A stretch of 64,000 bases of DNA from Gonocerus acuteangulatus (Eukaryota; Arthropoda; Insecta; Hemiptera; Coreidae). Of this stretch, positions 32,932 to 44,291 are shown in pieces; the first letter of the stretch is position 1; the number at the start of each line of letters is the position of its first letter. Location: contig OX328131.1 in assembly GCA_946811695.1 (NCBI GenBank), forward strand, positions 6,325,043-6,389,042, in the 5' to 3' direction. Made by a program: the position numbers and the translations under genes. Below the pieces are notes generated by a model. The model had not been told where the DNA came from. It saw only the letters and a program-made list of their open reading frames with translations, and ran no database searches.

Positions 32932-34460
32932 GTCCGACTCGCAGGAACTGCATCATCTTAGCGCGGTTCCGTTCATATCCCTATTGTCATTTGAAAAGCT
33001 TAGAATAGAAACAGATAATATTTTCCTCGGCCTTTGTTCAAAGGGCTTTATGACTTTACCTGGTCGGGTCCGCCAGACCCTAGAATCCTCATCTACAGAT
33101 ACTTCATTTCATACGTTTCAATGCATTGGAAAATATCAAATTTTTCACATTTTCTTGTGTTCTTTTACTGTAGTAATAATTCTACAAATAAAATCAATTA
33201 AAAAATTAAATAAAAAAAAACGAACAGCATAAAGGCAATTGAAAATATTCAAAAGACGTCACCGAATCTCTTTCTCTTGGCAAGCTATATTTCTAACAAT
33301 GAATTGTTTTTCTTATTTCACTTAATCTGTTTTATTGTCAAATACATTATCCAACTATAAGCAATTAAAAAATAACAAGGAATAAAAACAGACAAAAAGA
33401 ACCGTTCGACTAAACGAAATCAATTACTTCAAAGTTTTAGCACTTATTTCTCCGATTGACATCACCTAATCAAAAATTGTTTCAGAATTTTTTTTGTAGA
33501 GAATTTAGAAAGCTTTCAAATAGTTTCTATCCACTTATCACGATTTCCTAACCGTGCTCGAGATATTAGTGAAAGTATACGAAGTTCCCAAAACATTTCA
33601 TCTCTGTTAATAAAATATTTTATTCTAACCCTTCCTTAACTCTAAACGTAACCAAAAGTTTAACATATTAGTTTTGATGAAATCCGCACATGCAGAAAAT
33701 GTTTCAACTGTATCCCATAATTCTAAATACCAAAATCAAAGACAAACCAACCCTCCCTAGGAAGGACGCTAGGCAGTTGAAAAGCTATATCTTGGAAATC
33801 CATATCTCTAACATTAAATTGTTTTTCTTATTTTTCTTAACCTGTTTTATTTTCAAATACATTATCCAACTATAAGCAATTAAAAAATAACACGGAATAA
33901 AAAACGGACAAAACGAACAGTTCGAATAAGCGAAATCAATTACTTTAAAGTTTTAAGCTCTTATTTCTCCGATTGACATCGCCTAATCAAAACTTTCATT
34001 AGAACCTTTTTTGTAGAGCATTTAACAGGCTTTCTAATGGTATTCTTCCGTTTAACATGATTCTCAACCTTTCTCGAGATATTAAGGAAAGTAAACAAAG
34101 TTAGTTTTGATGAAATCCGAACATGCAGAAAATGTTTCAACTGAATCCCATGATTTTAAGTACCAAAACCAAAAACGTTATTCAGCAACTATTTTTCCAA
34201 TTTTCTCGAAAACGGTTAAAGCTATCGCATTAAAAATGGCTTCATTCGTTTTCATAGGCCAAGAAGCCTATAAAACGAGTACTTGCATGCATATGAAGTA
34301 TGCGAAACGATTTTTTTCGCGCGACATTCCCTCCCAAAACCACGTTCCAGTGGGCGGATTCTCCTGGTTAACGAACTTCACCTTTCAAATTAGAAGAAAG
34401 ATTTTTGTACCAAATTTCATCAAAATCGGACCATTATTGTGCTCGACAAAGAGCGAACAG

Positions 34461-34537
<77 letters not shown>

Positions 34538-34678
34538 CAAATTTGAACCACCGTTATTTTCGGTCTCTAGGGGTTCTGAAACGCAAAATTTTCTAGTCGG
34601 GACTTCCGGATTGTTTCATGAGATCAACCTTATAAGCGGGGTTCCTCCCTATGGAGGGAGGGAGGAACCGCGCTAAAA
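32932..34678 (+). mobile_element. HINE-A copy, full length
   Basis: The 5' end is GTCCGACTCGCAGGAACTGC, then TTAGCGCGGTTCC. The 3' hairpin GGTTCCTCCCT/AGGGAGGAACC is followed by CGCGCTAAAAAG. The 13-bp TTAGCGCGGTTCC is the exact reverse complement of the 3' GGAACCGCGCTAA. The interior holds two diverged copies of a segment with TTATTTCTCCGATTGACATC (about 33448 and 33960), then GTGGGCGGATTCTCCTGG, a (TA)n tract (34465-34540) and the conserved 3' part. No transposase. This is the best reference copy in the window. Confidence 0.78.
34465..34540. repeat. (TA)n microsatellite in HINE-A
   Basis: TA run with C and G interruptions, located as in other HINE-A copies between CGAACAGACAAA and ACAAATTTGAACC. 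Confidence 0.95.
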
Positions 34679-34789
34679 AGCCAGATAAGAGCAGGTAAAG
34701 AAGGGCGGGCATGTCATAAATCAAACTACACCGGCCTTTCCAGCAAATGGAAATCTGCTATATCTTAGTCCCGGGGCAATTGAAAAAAA

Positions 34790-35602
34790 TCGTTATGCTT
34801 ACTTCATATGCTTGCAAGTACTCGTTCTATTGGTTTATTCGCCTATAAAAACGAATGAAACCATTTTTAATGAGATAGCTTTAACCGTTTTCGAGAAAAA
34901 AGGAAAAGTATTTGTTGAATCAAGTTTTTGGTTTGGGTACCTACTTAGAATCATGGGATTCATTTAAATATTTTCTGTATGTTTGAAATTCATGTAAACA
35001 AAGATCTTTTAATTTTGGTTACGTTCGGTGTTAAGGAAGGATTAGAATAAAATATTTTACTCAGCCATGAAAAATTTTGGGAACATCGTATATTCTCCTT
35101 AATATCTCAAAAGCGGGTGGAAATTTGGTAAGCGGAAGGTAACCATTCAAAAGCTTACTTAATGCTACAAAAAATATTCTGAAGCAATTTTCGATTAGGC
35201 GATGTCAATCGGAGAAATAAGAGCTTAAATCTTCTAATGTTGTTTTGTTCTTTTAAACCGGTTTTTGAAGTTGTTTAGCTCACTTTTTAATTGGTTGTTT
35301 CTTTAATTGGATTTATTTGTAAAATTAGTACTATTGTAGAAGGGTACAAGAAAATGTAAATATTTTGATATTTTTCAAATCATTGAACAGTAAGATTAGT
35401 ATCTCTAGGAGTGGATGAAGGGTGCTGCCTGTCCCTTTTTCTGTCAGGTAGAGGTGAGGGTCTGGGCGGACCTAATTGAGGTCATGAATTATTTCATGAA
35501 AGGTCTAACCAAAATTATAACTGTTTCTACTTAAACCTTTCCAAATGAGATTAGGATTAAGAACGGGACCACGCTAAGATATGCAGTTCCTGCGAGTTGG
35601 AC
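34790..35602 (-). mobile_element. HINE-A copy, inverted, 3' truncated
   Basis: On the minus strand it begins GTCCAACTCGCAGGAACTGC with TTAGCGTGGTCCC and continues through the TTTCTCCGATTGACATCGCC segment. It stops before the (TA)n/3' portion, near AAATCGTTATGC. Non-coding. Confidence 0.65.
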
Positions 35603-36141
35603 TTTTTTTTTGGTGTTGTTTTAATGCACCTGTGCACCTCCACATCTAGCCCTGAAGCCTATAATTGAAGAGTTAGTGGTTAGAGTGCCTGTTGATTGCT
35701 GCTACAAGGAGGAGATGGAGCTGTATCGCTCCCCACGGAATGCAAGGGAGGGGTAGACCAACGGACCGTAACTCTGTGACATAGTTAGTTTAAACTAACT
35801 TCTCTAGAAGCTCCCTAAATATTTGTACTTAGCCATTGTGGTTAACTTACCTTCAAACTGATCATAACCAACTTCCTAGTTGTCTACCTGTTGTCCGGTC
35901 CAATACACCGTGTCGCTTAGGCGAATTTACTCATTCCGAGACATTTTGCTTAATGTTGTGGTGAATATTTAATTAGGACAAATTACTGTCATCTCTTATT
36001 ATTTATTTTATAATTTTCAGAGGCCACCATTTAGCGTATCGCTCATTTCTTTTGGAATTTCTTGCGTGTGTGTGTTTAACGGCGTATCAACACTTGGGCT
36101 ATTAACACCGGGCTATGTAAAGGTTGCCACCCTTTTATAAT
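35603..36141. other. Unrecognised sequence
   Basis: No open frame or family recognised. AGTTAGTGGTTAGAGTGCC (about 35671) resembles a tRNA A box, but I found no matching B box, so I do not call a SINE. A GCCGTTAAACACACACACG-like segment (minus strand) ends near 36062 and may be the tail of the 5S-derived unit next to it. Confidence 0.4.
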
Positions 36142-36250
36142 GCCAACACCACGTGGGCGGTCACCCATTCAGGTACAGTTCACAACTGACGTTGCTTAAT
36201 TTCGGTGATCAACGGAAACCAGTGTACTCAACTTGGCTATGAGCGTTGGC
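36142..36250 (-). rRNA. 5S rRNA-derived sequence (pseudogene or 5S-type SINE head)
   Basis: The minus strand aligns collinearly with metazoan 5S rRNA from its first base. It starts GCCAACGCTCATAGCCA and contains GATCACCGAAATTAAGCAAC (box A region) and TGAATGGGTGACCGCC (box C region). It ends GGTGTTGGC, so the terminal helix GCCAAC/GTTGGC is intact. It is 109 nt rather than about 118-120, because roughly 9 nt are missing in the helix IV region, and several positions differ from arthropod 5S. The internal Pol III promoter is mostly preserved. No T run follows directly and it is single, so I favour a pseudogene or the head of a 5S-derived SINE over a working gene. Confidence 0.75.
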
Positions 36251-36329
36251 ACTACTACAGGAAAGTTCATACCTCTGGTGCCATTTGCTTGATCTTTCGT
36301 GGAAAATATAAAATAAAATCTCAAAGAGA

Positions 36330-36690
36330 AGAATGTTTGAGGTGGCACAACAGGAAACTGACAGTATCCTAAGCGGAAATGACTCCTCCGCCTTCTCAAC
36401 GTTCGCTCTAGGAAAACACTATTACCAATAAGTTTCTCATTTTCAGGCCTTCTTCTACTAAAATACTAATGTTACTGATAAACATAATTAAAAAAAAAAC
36501 GAGCATTTAAAAAGTGAGTTTAACGAAAACCCATTCAAAAGAACAAAACTAAAACTTTCGAAGTTTTAAGCACTTATTTCTCCGATTGACTTCATTGAAA
36601 ATTGTTTTAGAACCTTTTTTGTAGAGAATTTAGTTCGCAAACGAAAGATCACCTTCCACATTCCACAATTTCTCAACCGTATTCGAGACA
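36330..36690 (+). mobile_element. HINE-A internal fragment
   Basis: Contains ACAGGAAACTGACAGTA, TTTCTCCGATTGACTTC, TTTTTTGTAGAGAATTTAG and TTTCTCAACCGTATTCGAGA in the HINE-A order; both termini are missing. Confidence 0.6.
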
Positions 36691-36926
36691 CGGGTGTATA
36701 TAGAAAATAATTTCGGAGGGGGCTGGGAAAATTTCGGGGGGGGGGCGGCCTGAGACCATTTCCGGTGTATGGAATATTAACAATTTAGATCTTGGAAGAG
36801 TTTTAGCCAACTAAAACGCTATTACACCCAAAACAGAATATTTTTTTTTAACTAAATGATCTTATTTAATTTATTTTTAAGAATTTTATGACATTTTTAT
36901 GAGCCCCCCCCCTTATATACGCCCAT
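36690..36926. mobile_element. MITE family E, copy 3
   Basis: Starts GGGTGTATATAGAAAATAAT and ends CCCCCCCCTTATATACGCCC, with poly-G at about 36737-36747. It sits inside HINE-A sequence, splitting CCGTATTCGAGA from ATTCGAGATATAG. Confidence 0.7.
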
Positions 36927-37845
36927 GATTCGAGATATAGACGAAGATCCTAAAACTTTTCATGTCTATTAACTTTAACATGTACAACTATTTGCACAAA
37001 ATGGAATTTTTATAATCCCCCACCTGTGACTAGGGCAGCTAGTTAGAGTTAATTGAAAACTTTACAATATTATATATTACATCTAATAAAATTGCTGAAA
37101 ATTGTTTTACATTAATATTATACATTTAATATTTAAAAGGCCAAAAAGGGTTAGAAGGTAAACCAAATTAATAATTAAAATCTAATTGGAAACATTAAAT
37201 AAATGTACAAGTAAACGATTTAGTAGATATAACATATATTTATTTAAAACAAGTACTGTAGAAAATGAAGAATCAGACTAAAAAAATGATGTGGTTTAAT
37301 TGTCCGTAACTAAATGCCTCTCAGATATTGGATTAATTAACCAGCCCCTGAATTACAGAGCAATCCTTCTGACAGCTTTAACTATACAAACATTTATCAG
37401 TGGGAAGTTTAATTATAAAACCAATATAGATCCAAGCTGGCCTTATTTTTATTAGTTGTTATTATCATTTTTTTTAAATCTTTATGTAATGGGAATGTGT
37501 TATTTATTTATTAATATTTATATATTTTTCTAATTACATGCGTAACTCTGGCAGTAGAAAATAATGTTATTAATATGTATTTTATTATTAACATCTTTTT
37601 ATTATGTGCTATAAATGTTTCGCGCCACTTTACAACTCTTCAGGAGCAACTTAAGGAAGTATATGTCATTTTAGGCTCAAATGTCCTGAAGGAGAACCCT
37701 CCGGAGGCAGGGCCACGTCTTAACTAATAATCTAGGGTGATCATTGAAAAAGAAAAAGAAGAGAAAGCTTTGGCTATTAAAATTGTTAAAATAAAAATAC
37801 AGATATTATTTTTTCTAAATGTCGTTTATTATATTGAAAATGTAT
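36927..37845. other. AT-rich sequence with a Penelope-like trace
   Basis: Mostly AT-rich with no gene. At 37618-37660 the minus strand reads CTGAAGAGTTG and GCGCGAAACATT, a heavily decayed hammerhead/Penelope-type motif without a paired helix II or a GUC triplet. Confidence 0.45.
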
Positions 37846-37849
37846 TATT

Positions 37850-38338
37850 TTTTTTTTTTAATAAACATCACTCATGACGTGATATATTCATTTATTCATC
37901 ATTATTTTACATAGGATCCTTCCTGTGTAAATATGGTTGTACATGGGGCTATTGTTCTTATGTATAGTCATATTATCCATAGAACCTATATTGTAAATAG
38001 AAACTTGTACATAGGAATTGTACATATTGTACATAGGAACTATTTTCTTCGATTCCTTCATAATTATAAGTTTTTCTTAAAAATGTATTGTTTTTACAAG
38101 TTAATTTTACTTTTAGCTGTATGTTATTCACATACTTAATTGTATAATTAGATTGATACACACAATAATGTAATTGTATTTATAATTATGTAATATGTTA
38201 ATTATTAAGGATTTATAATTATTATATAAGATTACAATTATGTATTTGAATCAATGTTATGTATTTCCATTTTTTATGTGTACCTGGGCGAAACGCTGTC
38301 AATGCGGGGTGCTCATAAATAAATAAAAAAAAAAAAAA
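37850..38338 (+). repeat. A-tailed interspersed repeat, copy 2
   Basis: Near-identical to 26235-26735: AATAAACATCACTCATGACG, TCCTTCCTGTGTAAATATGG, GCGAAACGCTGTCAATGCGG, then an A tail of about 14. Small indels distinguish the copies. Confidence 0.75.
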
Positions 38339-38659
38339 ATGTATAAGGCTCTTTTCTTTATCCAGAATTTTAATATTTTCATATTCAATGCTGTGTTATT
38401 GTTTGATTGCAAGATCCACTAAAACAGTCTTGTTGTCAGTCTTGTCGATATTTTTCACATGTTGTTTTATCCGCTTTTTAAATAAATTTCCTGAAGTACA
38501 TACACTTTCTCACATTTGGCACAATTAATTTCATATATATTATATTTAGTTTCCTTTCCATTTAATTTATATTATATTCTTATGCTAATTTTATGAGACA
38601 TTGTTAAGAACAAGAGTCAAAATCGTATAATATAATTTTATATTAATGCAAAAAATACA
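38339..38659. other. Left flank of the 25-bp minisatellite
   Basis: AT-rich. The last 20 bp (AATACATGTAAATGTGACTC) are shared with 61403-61422. Confidence 0.6.
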
Positions 38660-41178
38660 TGTAAATGTGACTCTCGTACTGAATAGACTTTGTGACTCTC
38701 GTACCGAATAGACTTTGTGACTCTCGTACTGAACAGACTTTGTGACTCTCGTACTGAATAGACTTTGTGACTCTCGTACTGAATAGACTTTGTGACTCTC
38801 GTACTGAATAGACTTTGTGACTCTCGTACTGAATAGACTTTGTGACTCTCGTACTGAACAGACTTTGTGACTCTCGTACTGAACAGACTTTGTGACTCTC
38901 GTACTGAACAGACTTTGTGACTCTCGTACTGAACAGACTTTGTGACTCTCGTACTGAATAGACTTTGTGACTCTCGTACTGAACAGACTTTGTGACTCTC
39001 GTACTGAATAGACTTTGTGACTCTCGTACTGAATAGACTTTGTGACTCTCGTACTGAATAGACTTTGTGACTCTCGTACTGAATAGACTTTGTGACTCTC
39101 GTACTGAACAGACTTTGTGACTCTCGTACTGAACAGACTTTGTGACTCTCGTACTGAACAGACTTTGTGACTCTCGTACTGAACAGACTTTGTGACTCTC
39201 GTACTGAATAGACTTTGTGACTCTCGTACTGAACAGACTTTGTGACTCTCGTACTGAATAGACTTTGTGACTCTCGTACTGAATATACTTTGTGACTCTC
39301 GTACTGAATAGACTTTGTGACTCTTGTACTGAACAGACTTTGTGACTCTCGTACTGAACAGACTTTGTGACTCTCGTACTGAACAGACTTTGTGACTCTC
39401 GTACTGAACAGACTTTGTGACTCTCGTACTGAACAGACTTTGTGACTCTCGTACTGAACAGACTTTGTGACTCTCGTACTGAATAGACTTTGTGACTCTC
39501 GTACTGAACAGACTTTGTGACTCTCGTACTGAATAGACTTTGTGACTCTCGTACTGAAAAGACTTTGTGACTCTCGTACTGAACAGACTTTGTGACTCTC
39601 GTACTGAATAGACTTTGTGACTCTCGTACTGAATAGACTTTGTGACTCTCGTACTGAACAGACTTTGTGACTCTCGTACTGAATAGACTTTGTGACTCTC
39701 GTACTGAATAGACTTTGTGACTCTCGTACTGAATAGACTTTGTGACTCTCGTACTGAATAGACTTTGTGACTCTCGTACTGAATAGACTTTGTGACTCTC
39801 GTACTGAATAGACTTTTTTGACTCTCGTACTGAATAGACTTTGTGACTCTCGTACTGAACAGACTTTGTGACTCTCGTAATGAACAGACTTTGTGACTCT
39901 CGTACTGAACAGACTTTGTGACTCTCGTACTGAATAGACTTTTTTGACTCTCGTACTGAATAGACTTTGTGACTCTCGTACTGAACAGACTTTGTGACTC
40001 TCGTACTGAACAGATTTTGTGACTCTCGTACTGAATAGACTTTGTGACTCTCGTACTGAATAGACTTTGTGACTCTCGTACTGAACAGACTTTGTGGCTC
40101 TCGTACTGAATAGACTTTGTGACTCTCGTACTGAATAGACTTTGTGACTCTCGTACTGAATAGACTTTGTGCTCTCGTACTGAATAGACTTTGTGACTCT
40201 CGTACTGAATAGACTTTGTGACTCTCGTACTGAATAGACTTTGTGACTCTCGTACTGAATAAACTTTGTGACTCTCGTACTGAATAGACTTTGTGACTCT
40301 CGTACTGAACAGACTTTGTGACTCTCGTACTGAACAGACTTTGTGACTCTCGTACTGAACAGACTTTGTGACTCTCGTACTGAATAGACTTTGTGACTCT
40401 CGTACTGAACAGACTTTGTGGCTCTCGTACTGAATAGACTTTGTGACTCTCGTACTGAATAGACTTTGTGACTCTCGTACTGAATAGACTTTGTGCTCTC
40501 GTACTGAATAGACTTTGTGACTCTCGTACTGAATAGACTTTGTGACTCTCGTACTGAATAGACTTTGTGACTCTCGTACTGAACAGACTTTGTGACTCTC
40601 GTACTGAATAGACTTTGTGACTCTCGTACTGAACAGACTTTGTGACTCTCGTACTGAATAGACTTTGTGACTCTCGTACTGAATAGACTTTGTGACTCTC
40701 GTACTGAACAGACTTTGTGACTCTCGTACTGAACAGACTTTGTGACTCTCGTACTGAATAGACTTTGTGACTCTCGTACTGAACAGACTTTGTGACTCTC
40801 GTACTGAATAGACTTTGTGACTCTCGTACTGAACAGACTTTGTGACTCTCGTACTGAACAGACTTTGTGACTCTCGTTCTGAATAGACTTTGTGACTCTC
40901 GTACTGAACAGACTTTGTGACTCTCGTACTGAATAGACTTTGTGACTCTCGTACTTGAACAGACTTTGTGACTCTCGTACTGAACAGACTTTGTGACTCT
41001 CGTACTGAACAGACTTTGTGACTCTCGTACTGAACAGACTTTGTGACTCTCGTTCTGAATAGACTTTGTGACTCTCGTACTGAACAGACTTTGTGACTCT
41101 CGTACTGAATAGACTTTGTGACTCTCGTACTGAACAGACTTTGTGACTCTCGTACTGAACAGACTTTGTGACTCTTGT
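38660..41178 (-). repeat. 25-bp minisatellite, about 100 copies
   Basis: Units are built on GACTCTCGTACTGAA, then T or C, then AGACTTTGT. Nearly all variation is the single T/C position, so the array reads as a two-state string. Rare marker variants (GTGGCTCTC at 40096 and 40420; TTTGTGCTCTC at 40169 and 40493) repeat at a 324-bp offset, showing a 13-unit internal duplication. The minus strand has no stop in the unit, so all three frames stay open for up to 867 codons. That is a property of the repeat and not evidence for a protein. Confidence 0.96.
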
Positions 41179-41476
41179 TGTGACGTGGCGCCCTGCGGGG
41201 AGTGAGAACCTGCTTTCTCTACCTCTTTGGACTGATAACATTTCACGTTTTATATTTTATTCGGAATTCGCACCACTTGTAAATGTTTACTATCCACAAA
41301 AGATAGTCAATTTTCTTCTCCATTTTGGATGTAATAGTTTTTGTATATAATTTAAGATTTTTATTCTTTTGTTTTTTTTCCCGTGGTCGGTAGGCCTTGG
41401 GGAGAAGAGGCGTCGGTTCTAGGGGGGTCTGTGAAAAATGGCGTAGGTAGACGCTAGTGCCAGGGAAGAAAAGTTT
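41179..41476 (+). repeat. 5' LTR, truncated
   Basis: 298 bp collinear with 42759-43056 and differing at about three positions (roughly 1%), without indels. It ends abruptly at GAAGAAAAGTTT, where the pol remnant begins. Low divergence implies a fairly recent insertion. Confidence 0.88.
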
Positions 41477-42721
41477 GATTTATGGTATGATTTGAAAATG
41501 AAGCGGGTAAAGAGTCAGCCTCATAACCACCCTGAATGGATGGTTCGTCAAGAACGTCTGTACTATTATCAAAAAGATGCCAAGAAGAATGGAATGGATC
41601 GAGAAGAACCAGAAGCTTGGAAGTTAGTCGTACCCTCGTATCAAAGGAACCAGGTTATGGAGGAGAACCATACAGCTACACAAGCAGGACACCCTGGTAT
41701 TGCCAAGACCTATTGGCGCATTGCACAATCATATTACTGGCCTGGTATGTATGATGATATTTCACGTTTTGTTCGTCGTTGCGAAGTTTGTCAGAGAGTG
41801 AAAGCCAATAATCAGCCCAGTAGAGGATGGATGCAGCATCGGCATATCCAAGCCCCTTGGGATTGCGTCAGCTTTGACATAATGGGCCCTTATCCTCGTA
41901 GTGCTCAAGGGTTTACCCACCTTTTGGTGTTTCAAGATGTTTTCACACGTTGGGTGGAGTTGGTCCCCTTAAGGAATACCTCTGCTGCTTTGGTTGCTGA
42001 AAAGTTTAGAAATGTCATCCTTAACCGTTTTGGTTGTCCCAGAGTCATCATCACCGACAATGGTACTAATCTCGTAAGCAAATGTATTGGTAAGATCACC
42101 GAGTCTTGCGGTATCTATCATCACCGCACACCTTTCTATCATTCCCAAGCCAATCCTGTTGAGAGGTCTAATCGTAACATTAAACAGATCATCACTTCTT
42201 ACTTGCAGGGATCTCACAAGAACTGGGATAAGTTCATTGGCGAAATCCAGTTTGCGCTCAATTCCGTTTGCCATGAGTCCACCAAGTTCTCTCCGGCTTT
42301 CCTCAATTATGGTCGGGAACTCCGCATGGCTAATAGCCCCCGTTTTACTAGTCATGACCATGATATTGATCTGAATCAGGATGTTAGTCCAGCCAAAGAA
42401 AGATGGGCTCAACGTATGAAGAAAATGGAGGAGATCTTCCACGCTGTAGAAGAAAATGTGGTGAAAGCCCAAGATACACAGATGAACCGTTACAACCTTA
42501 GACGAAGGGAAGAGACCTTCAAGCCTGGAGATCAAGTCCTCAGGAAGAGCTTTCCGCAATCCTCTAAACCCAATTCGTTCTGTGCCAAGCTAGTGCCCAA
42601 GTTTATCGGTCCTTTCAAGGTCACCCGTGTTAGCCCAGCTGGAGTCTGTTGGTTGGAAGATGAGAAAGGATCACAAGCAGGGAAATGGCATGCTCGTAAT
42701 CTCAAACCCTACAATCGTTGA
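41477..42721 (+). CDS. Ty3/gypsy integrase (3' part of pol), 5' truncated
   Basis: An open frame of about 415 codons ends in TGA at 42719-42721 and has no start of its own; the first ATG at 41498 is internal. Counting from the TTG codon at 41492, the H2C2 zinc finger is H60, H67, C97, C100. The catalytic core has D129 (SFDIMGPYP), D189 (IITDNGTN) and E224 (NPVERSNR), a D,D(35)E arrangement. A GPY/F-type module follows (PKFIGPFKVTRV, 369-380). The integrase reads complete, but upstream pol domains are missing, so the element cannot act alone. The lack of stops fits the low LTR divergence. Confidence 0.9.
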   Translation, partial: DLWYDLKMKRVKSQPHNHPEWMVRQERLYYYQKDAKKNGMDREEPEAWKLVVPSYQRNQVMEENHTATQAGHPGIAKTYWRIAQSYYWPGMYDDISRFVRRCEVCQRVKANNQPSRGWMQHRHIQAPWDCVSFDIMGPYPRSAQGFTHLLVFQDVFTRWVELVPLRNTSAALVAEKFRNVILNRFGCPRVIITDNGTNLVSKCIGKITESCGIYHHRTPFYHSQANPVERSNRNIKQIITSYLQGSHKNWDKFIGEIQFALNSVCHESTKFSPAFLNYGRELRMANSPRFTSHDHDIDLNQDVSPAKERWAQRMKKMEEIFHAVEENVVKAQDTQMNRYNLRRREETFKPGDQVLRKSFPQSSKPNSFCAKLVPKFIGPFKVTRVSPAGVCWLEDEKGSQAGKWHARNLKPYNR

Positions 42722-42744
42722 TAATTTCTGGCGGTTCTCCCTCT

Positions 42745-42755
42745 AAGGAAGGGGG
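42745..42755 (+). promoter_or_regulatory. Polypurine tract
   Basis: AAGGAAGGGGG lies just before the 3' LTR start TGTGACG (three bases between). It primes plus-strand DNA synthesis in LTR retrotransposons and fixes the LTR boundary. Confidence 0.8.
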
Positions 42756-42758
42756 TAT

Positions 42759-44291
42759 TGTGACGTGGCGCCCTACGGGGAGTGAGAACCTGTTTTCTCT
42801 ACCTCTTTGGACTGATAACATTTCACGTTTTATATTTTATTCGGAATTCGCACCACTTGTAAATGTTTACTATCCACAAAAGATAGTCAATTTTCTTCTC
42901 CATTTTGGATGTAATAGTTTTTGTATATAATTTAAGATTTTTATTCTTTTGTTTTTTTTCCCGTGGTCGGTAGGCCTTGGGGAGAAGAGGCGTCGGTTCT
43001 AGGGGGGTCTGTGAATAATGGCGTAGGTAGACGCTAGTGCCAGGGAAGAAAAGTTTTTTTTTGTTGCAAGTATGAGGTTTCCAGCTTTTTAAGGAGGGAC
43101 TGAGGCGTCCTTTTTTTGTTAATAATGAAACTGAAGATCCAGTAGCACGAAGAGGCGGCATTTGTCTTCTCCGTTATCGTTTTGGCCGAACATGTGATTG
43201 GAACTCCATGTGGTAGGCTTTTAGAGCATATTGTGGGACAAATGAGTGAGTAACCCATACATTTTATCTTCTGCTGGACACCAGGCTCCACGTTTTATTA
43301 ATCTCCAGGCCTCATTATGTCAAATTTTGTCGTTCAATTACTGCCATGAGTGCAAGTAACTATATTGTGCATAGTTTAAAAAATTGGGAAAAGTTAAGTT
43401 TATTATCGCTAAATAAGTTATTGGCAATGCCAGATTACCAAAATTTTGTGTTGTAATTTGATATTGGTGGCTATGCCAGGTTGTGGAATTGTACATGTAG
43501 TTGCAATTCGATAATTCTTCAGTATGTGTTTTCTATGCCAATTTGTTGGATAGTTATGGTCTTCAGTTTTACCGTCATGTATTATTCTCAAGTAGTTATT
43601 GGCCAGGCCAGACTACGGGATTTTATGAGTTTTTGAGAATTGTGTTTTTCCCAAATTAAATGTTATATTTCCATATATATATATATCTATGCTTTTATTA
43701 AGAGTCTAATTTTGTTCTTCCCAGATTACTGATAGTATCTGGTGTATATGCATATATGTTTATCTATCGATACCTTTTGCTATATTATTCAATACTTGAA
43801 TAATATTGATTCTTCTTGTGATATTTCTATATATGTATATATATATATTTATGCTTTTATTAAGAGTCTAATTTTGTTCTTCCCAGATTACTGATAGTAT
43901 CTGGTGTATATACATATATGTTTATCTATCGATACCTTTTGCTATATTAGTCAGTATTGGAATGATATTAATTCTTCTTGTGATATTTAAAATATATATA
44001 TATTCATGCTTACCCTTTTATTGGGAATTTATTTATTTTTTTTTGGTATTCATAGATATTTATTATATTTAAGGTATATATATATGTGTACATGTATTTG
44101 TTATCTTACTGGGAACATTTTGTACTTATTTCAATATAGTTACCAGCTCTGGAGTATCTTGTTGTTTTCTTTTTTTTTATTTGGATCACCTGGGTTTCAT
44201 ACCTAATTGGCTATCCGTTGTCTATCCGGATAAATTGTACCACCCCAGGTGTTGATAAGTGAGTCTTTCAAATTAAATTTATTTCGGTACA
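42759..44291 (+). repeat. 3' LTR, about 1.53 kb
   Basis: Starts TGTGACGTGGCG after the polypurine tract and ends TACA where the minisatellite resumes. Only the first 298 bp can be checked against the 5' LTR. Inside, a segment of about 160 bp (CCAGATTACTGATAGTATC, TTTATCTATCGATACC) is duplicated (about 43690-43850 and 43850-44000). An unrelated nested insertion within it cannot be excluded. Confidence 0.65.

Larger units (their letters stand above)
41179..44291 (+). mobile_element. Internally deleted Ty3/gypsy retrotransposon
   Basis: The insertion splits the 25-bp minisatellite. It starts TGTGACGTGGCG and ends GGTACA (TG...CA). Flanking TTGT (41175-41178) and TCGT (44292-44295) may be an imperfect 4-bp target duplication. 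It consists of the first 298 bp of the 5' LTR, the 3' part of pol (integrase), a polypurine tract and what I infer to be a full 1.53-kb 3' LTR. Gag, protease, reverse transcriptase and RNase H are gone. The deletion joint lies in a shared AAAAGTTT. Confidence 0.85.

Noticed and set aside
35660..35760. tRNA-derived SINE starting at AGTTAGTGGTTAGAGTGCC
   Set aside because: An A-box-like segment only; no B box at the right distance and no second copy in the window.
38638..41246. Two 867-codon open frames on the minus strand
   Set aside because: The 25-bp unit has no stop in any minus-strand frame, so every frame stays open and frames rotate into one another. No start context, domain or non-repeat region.
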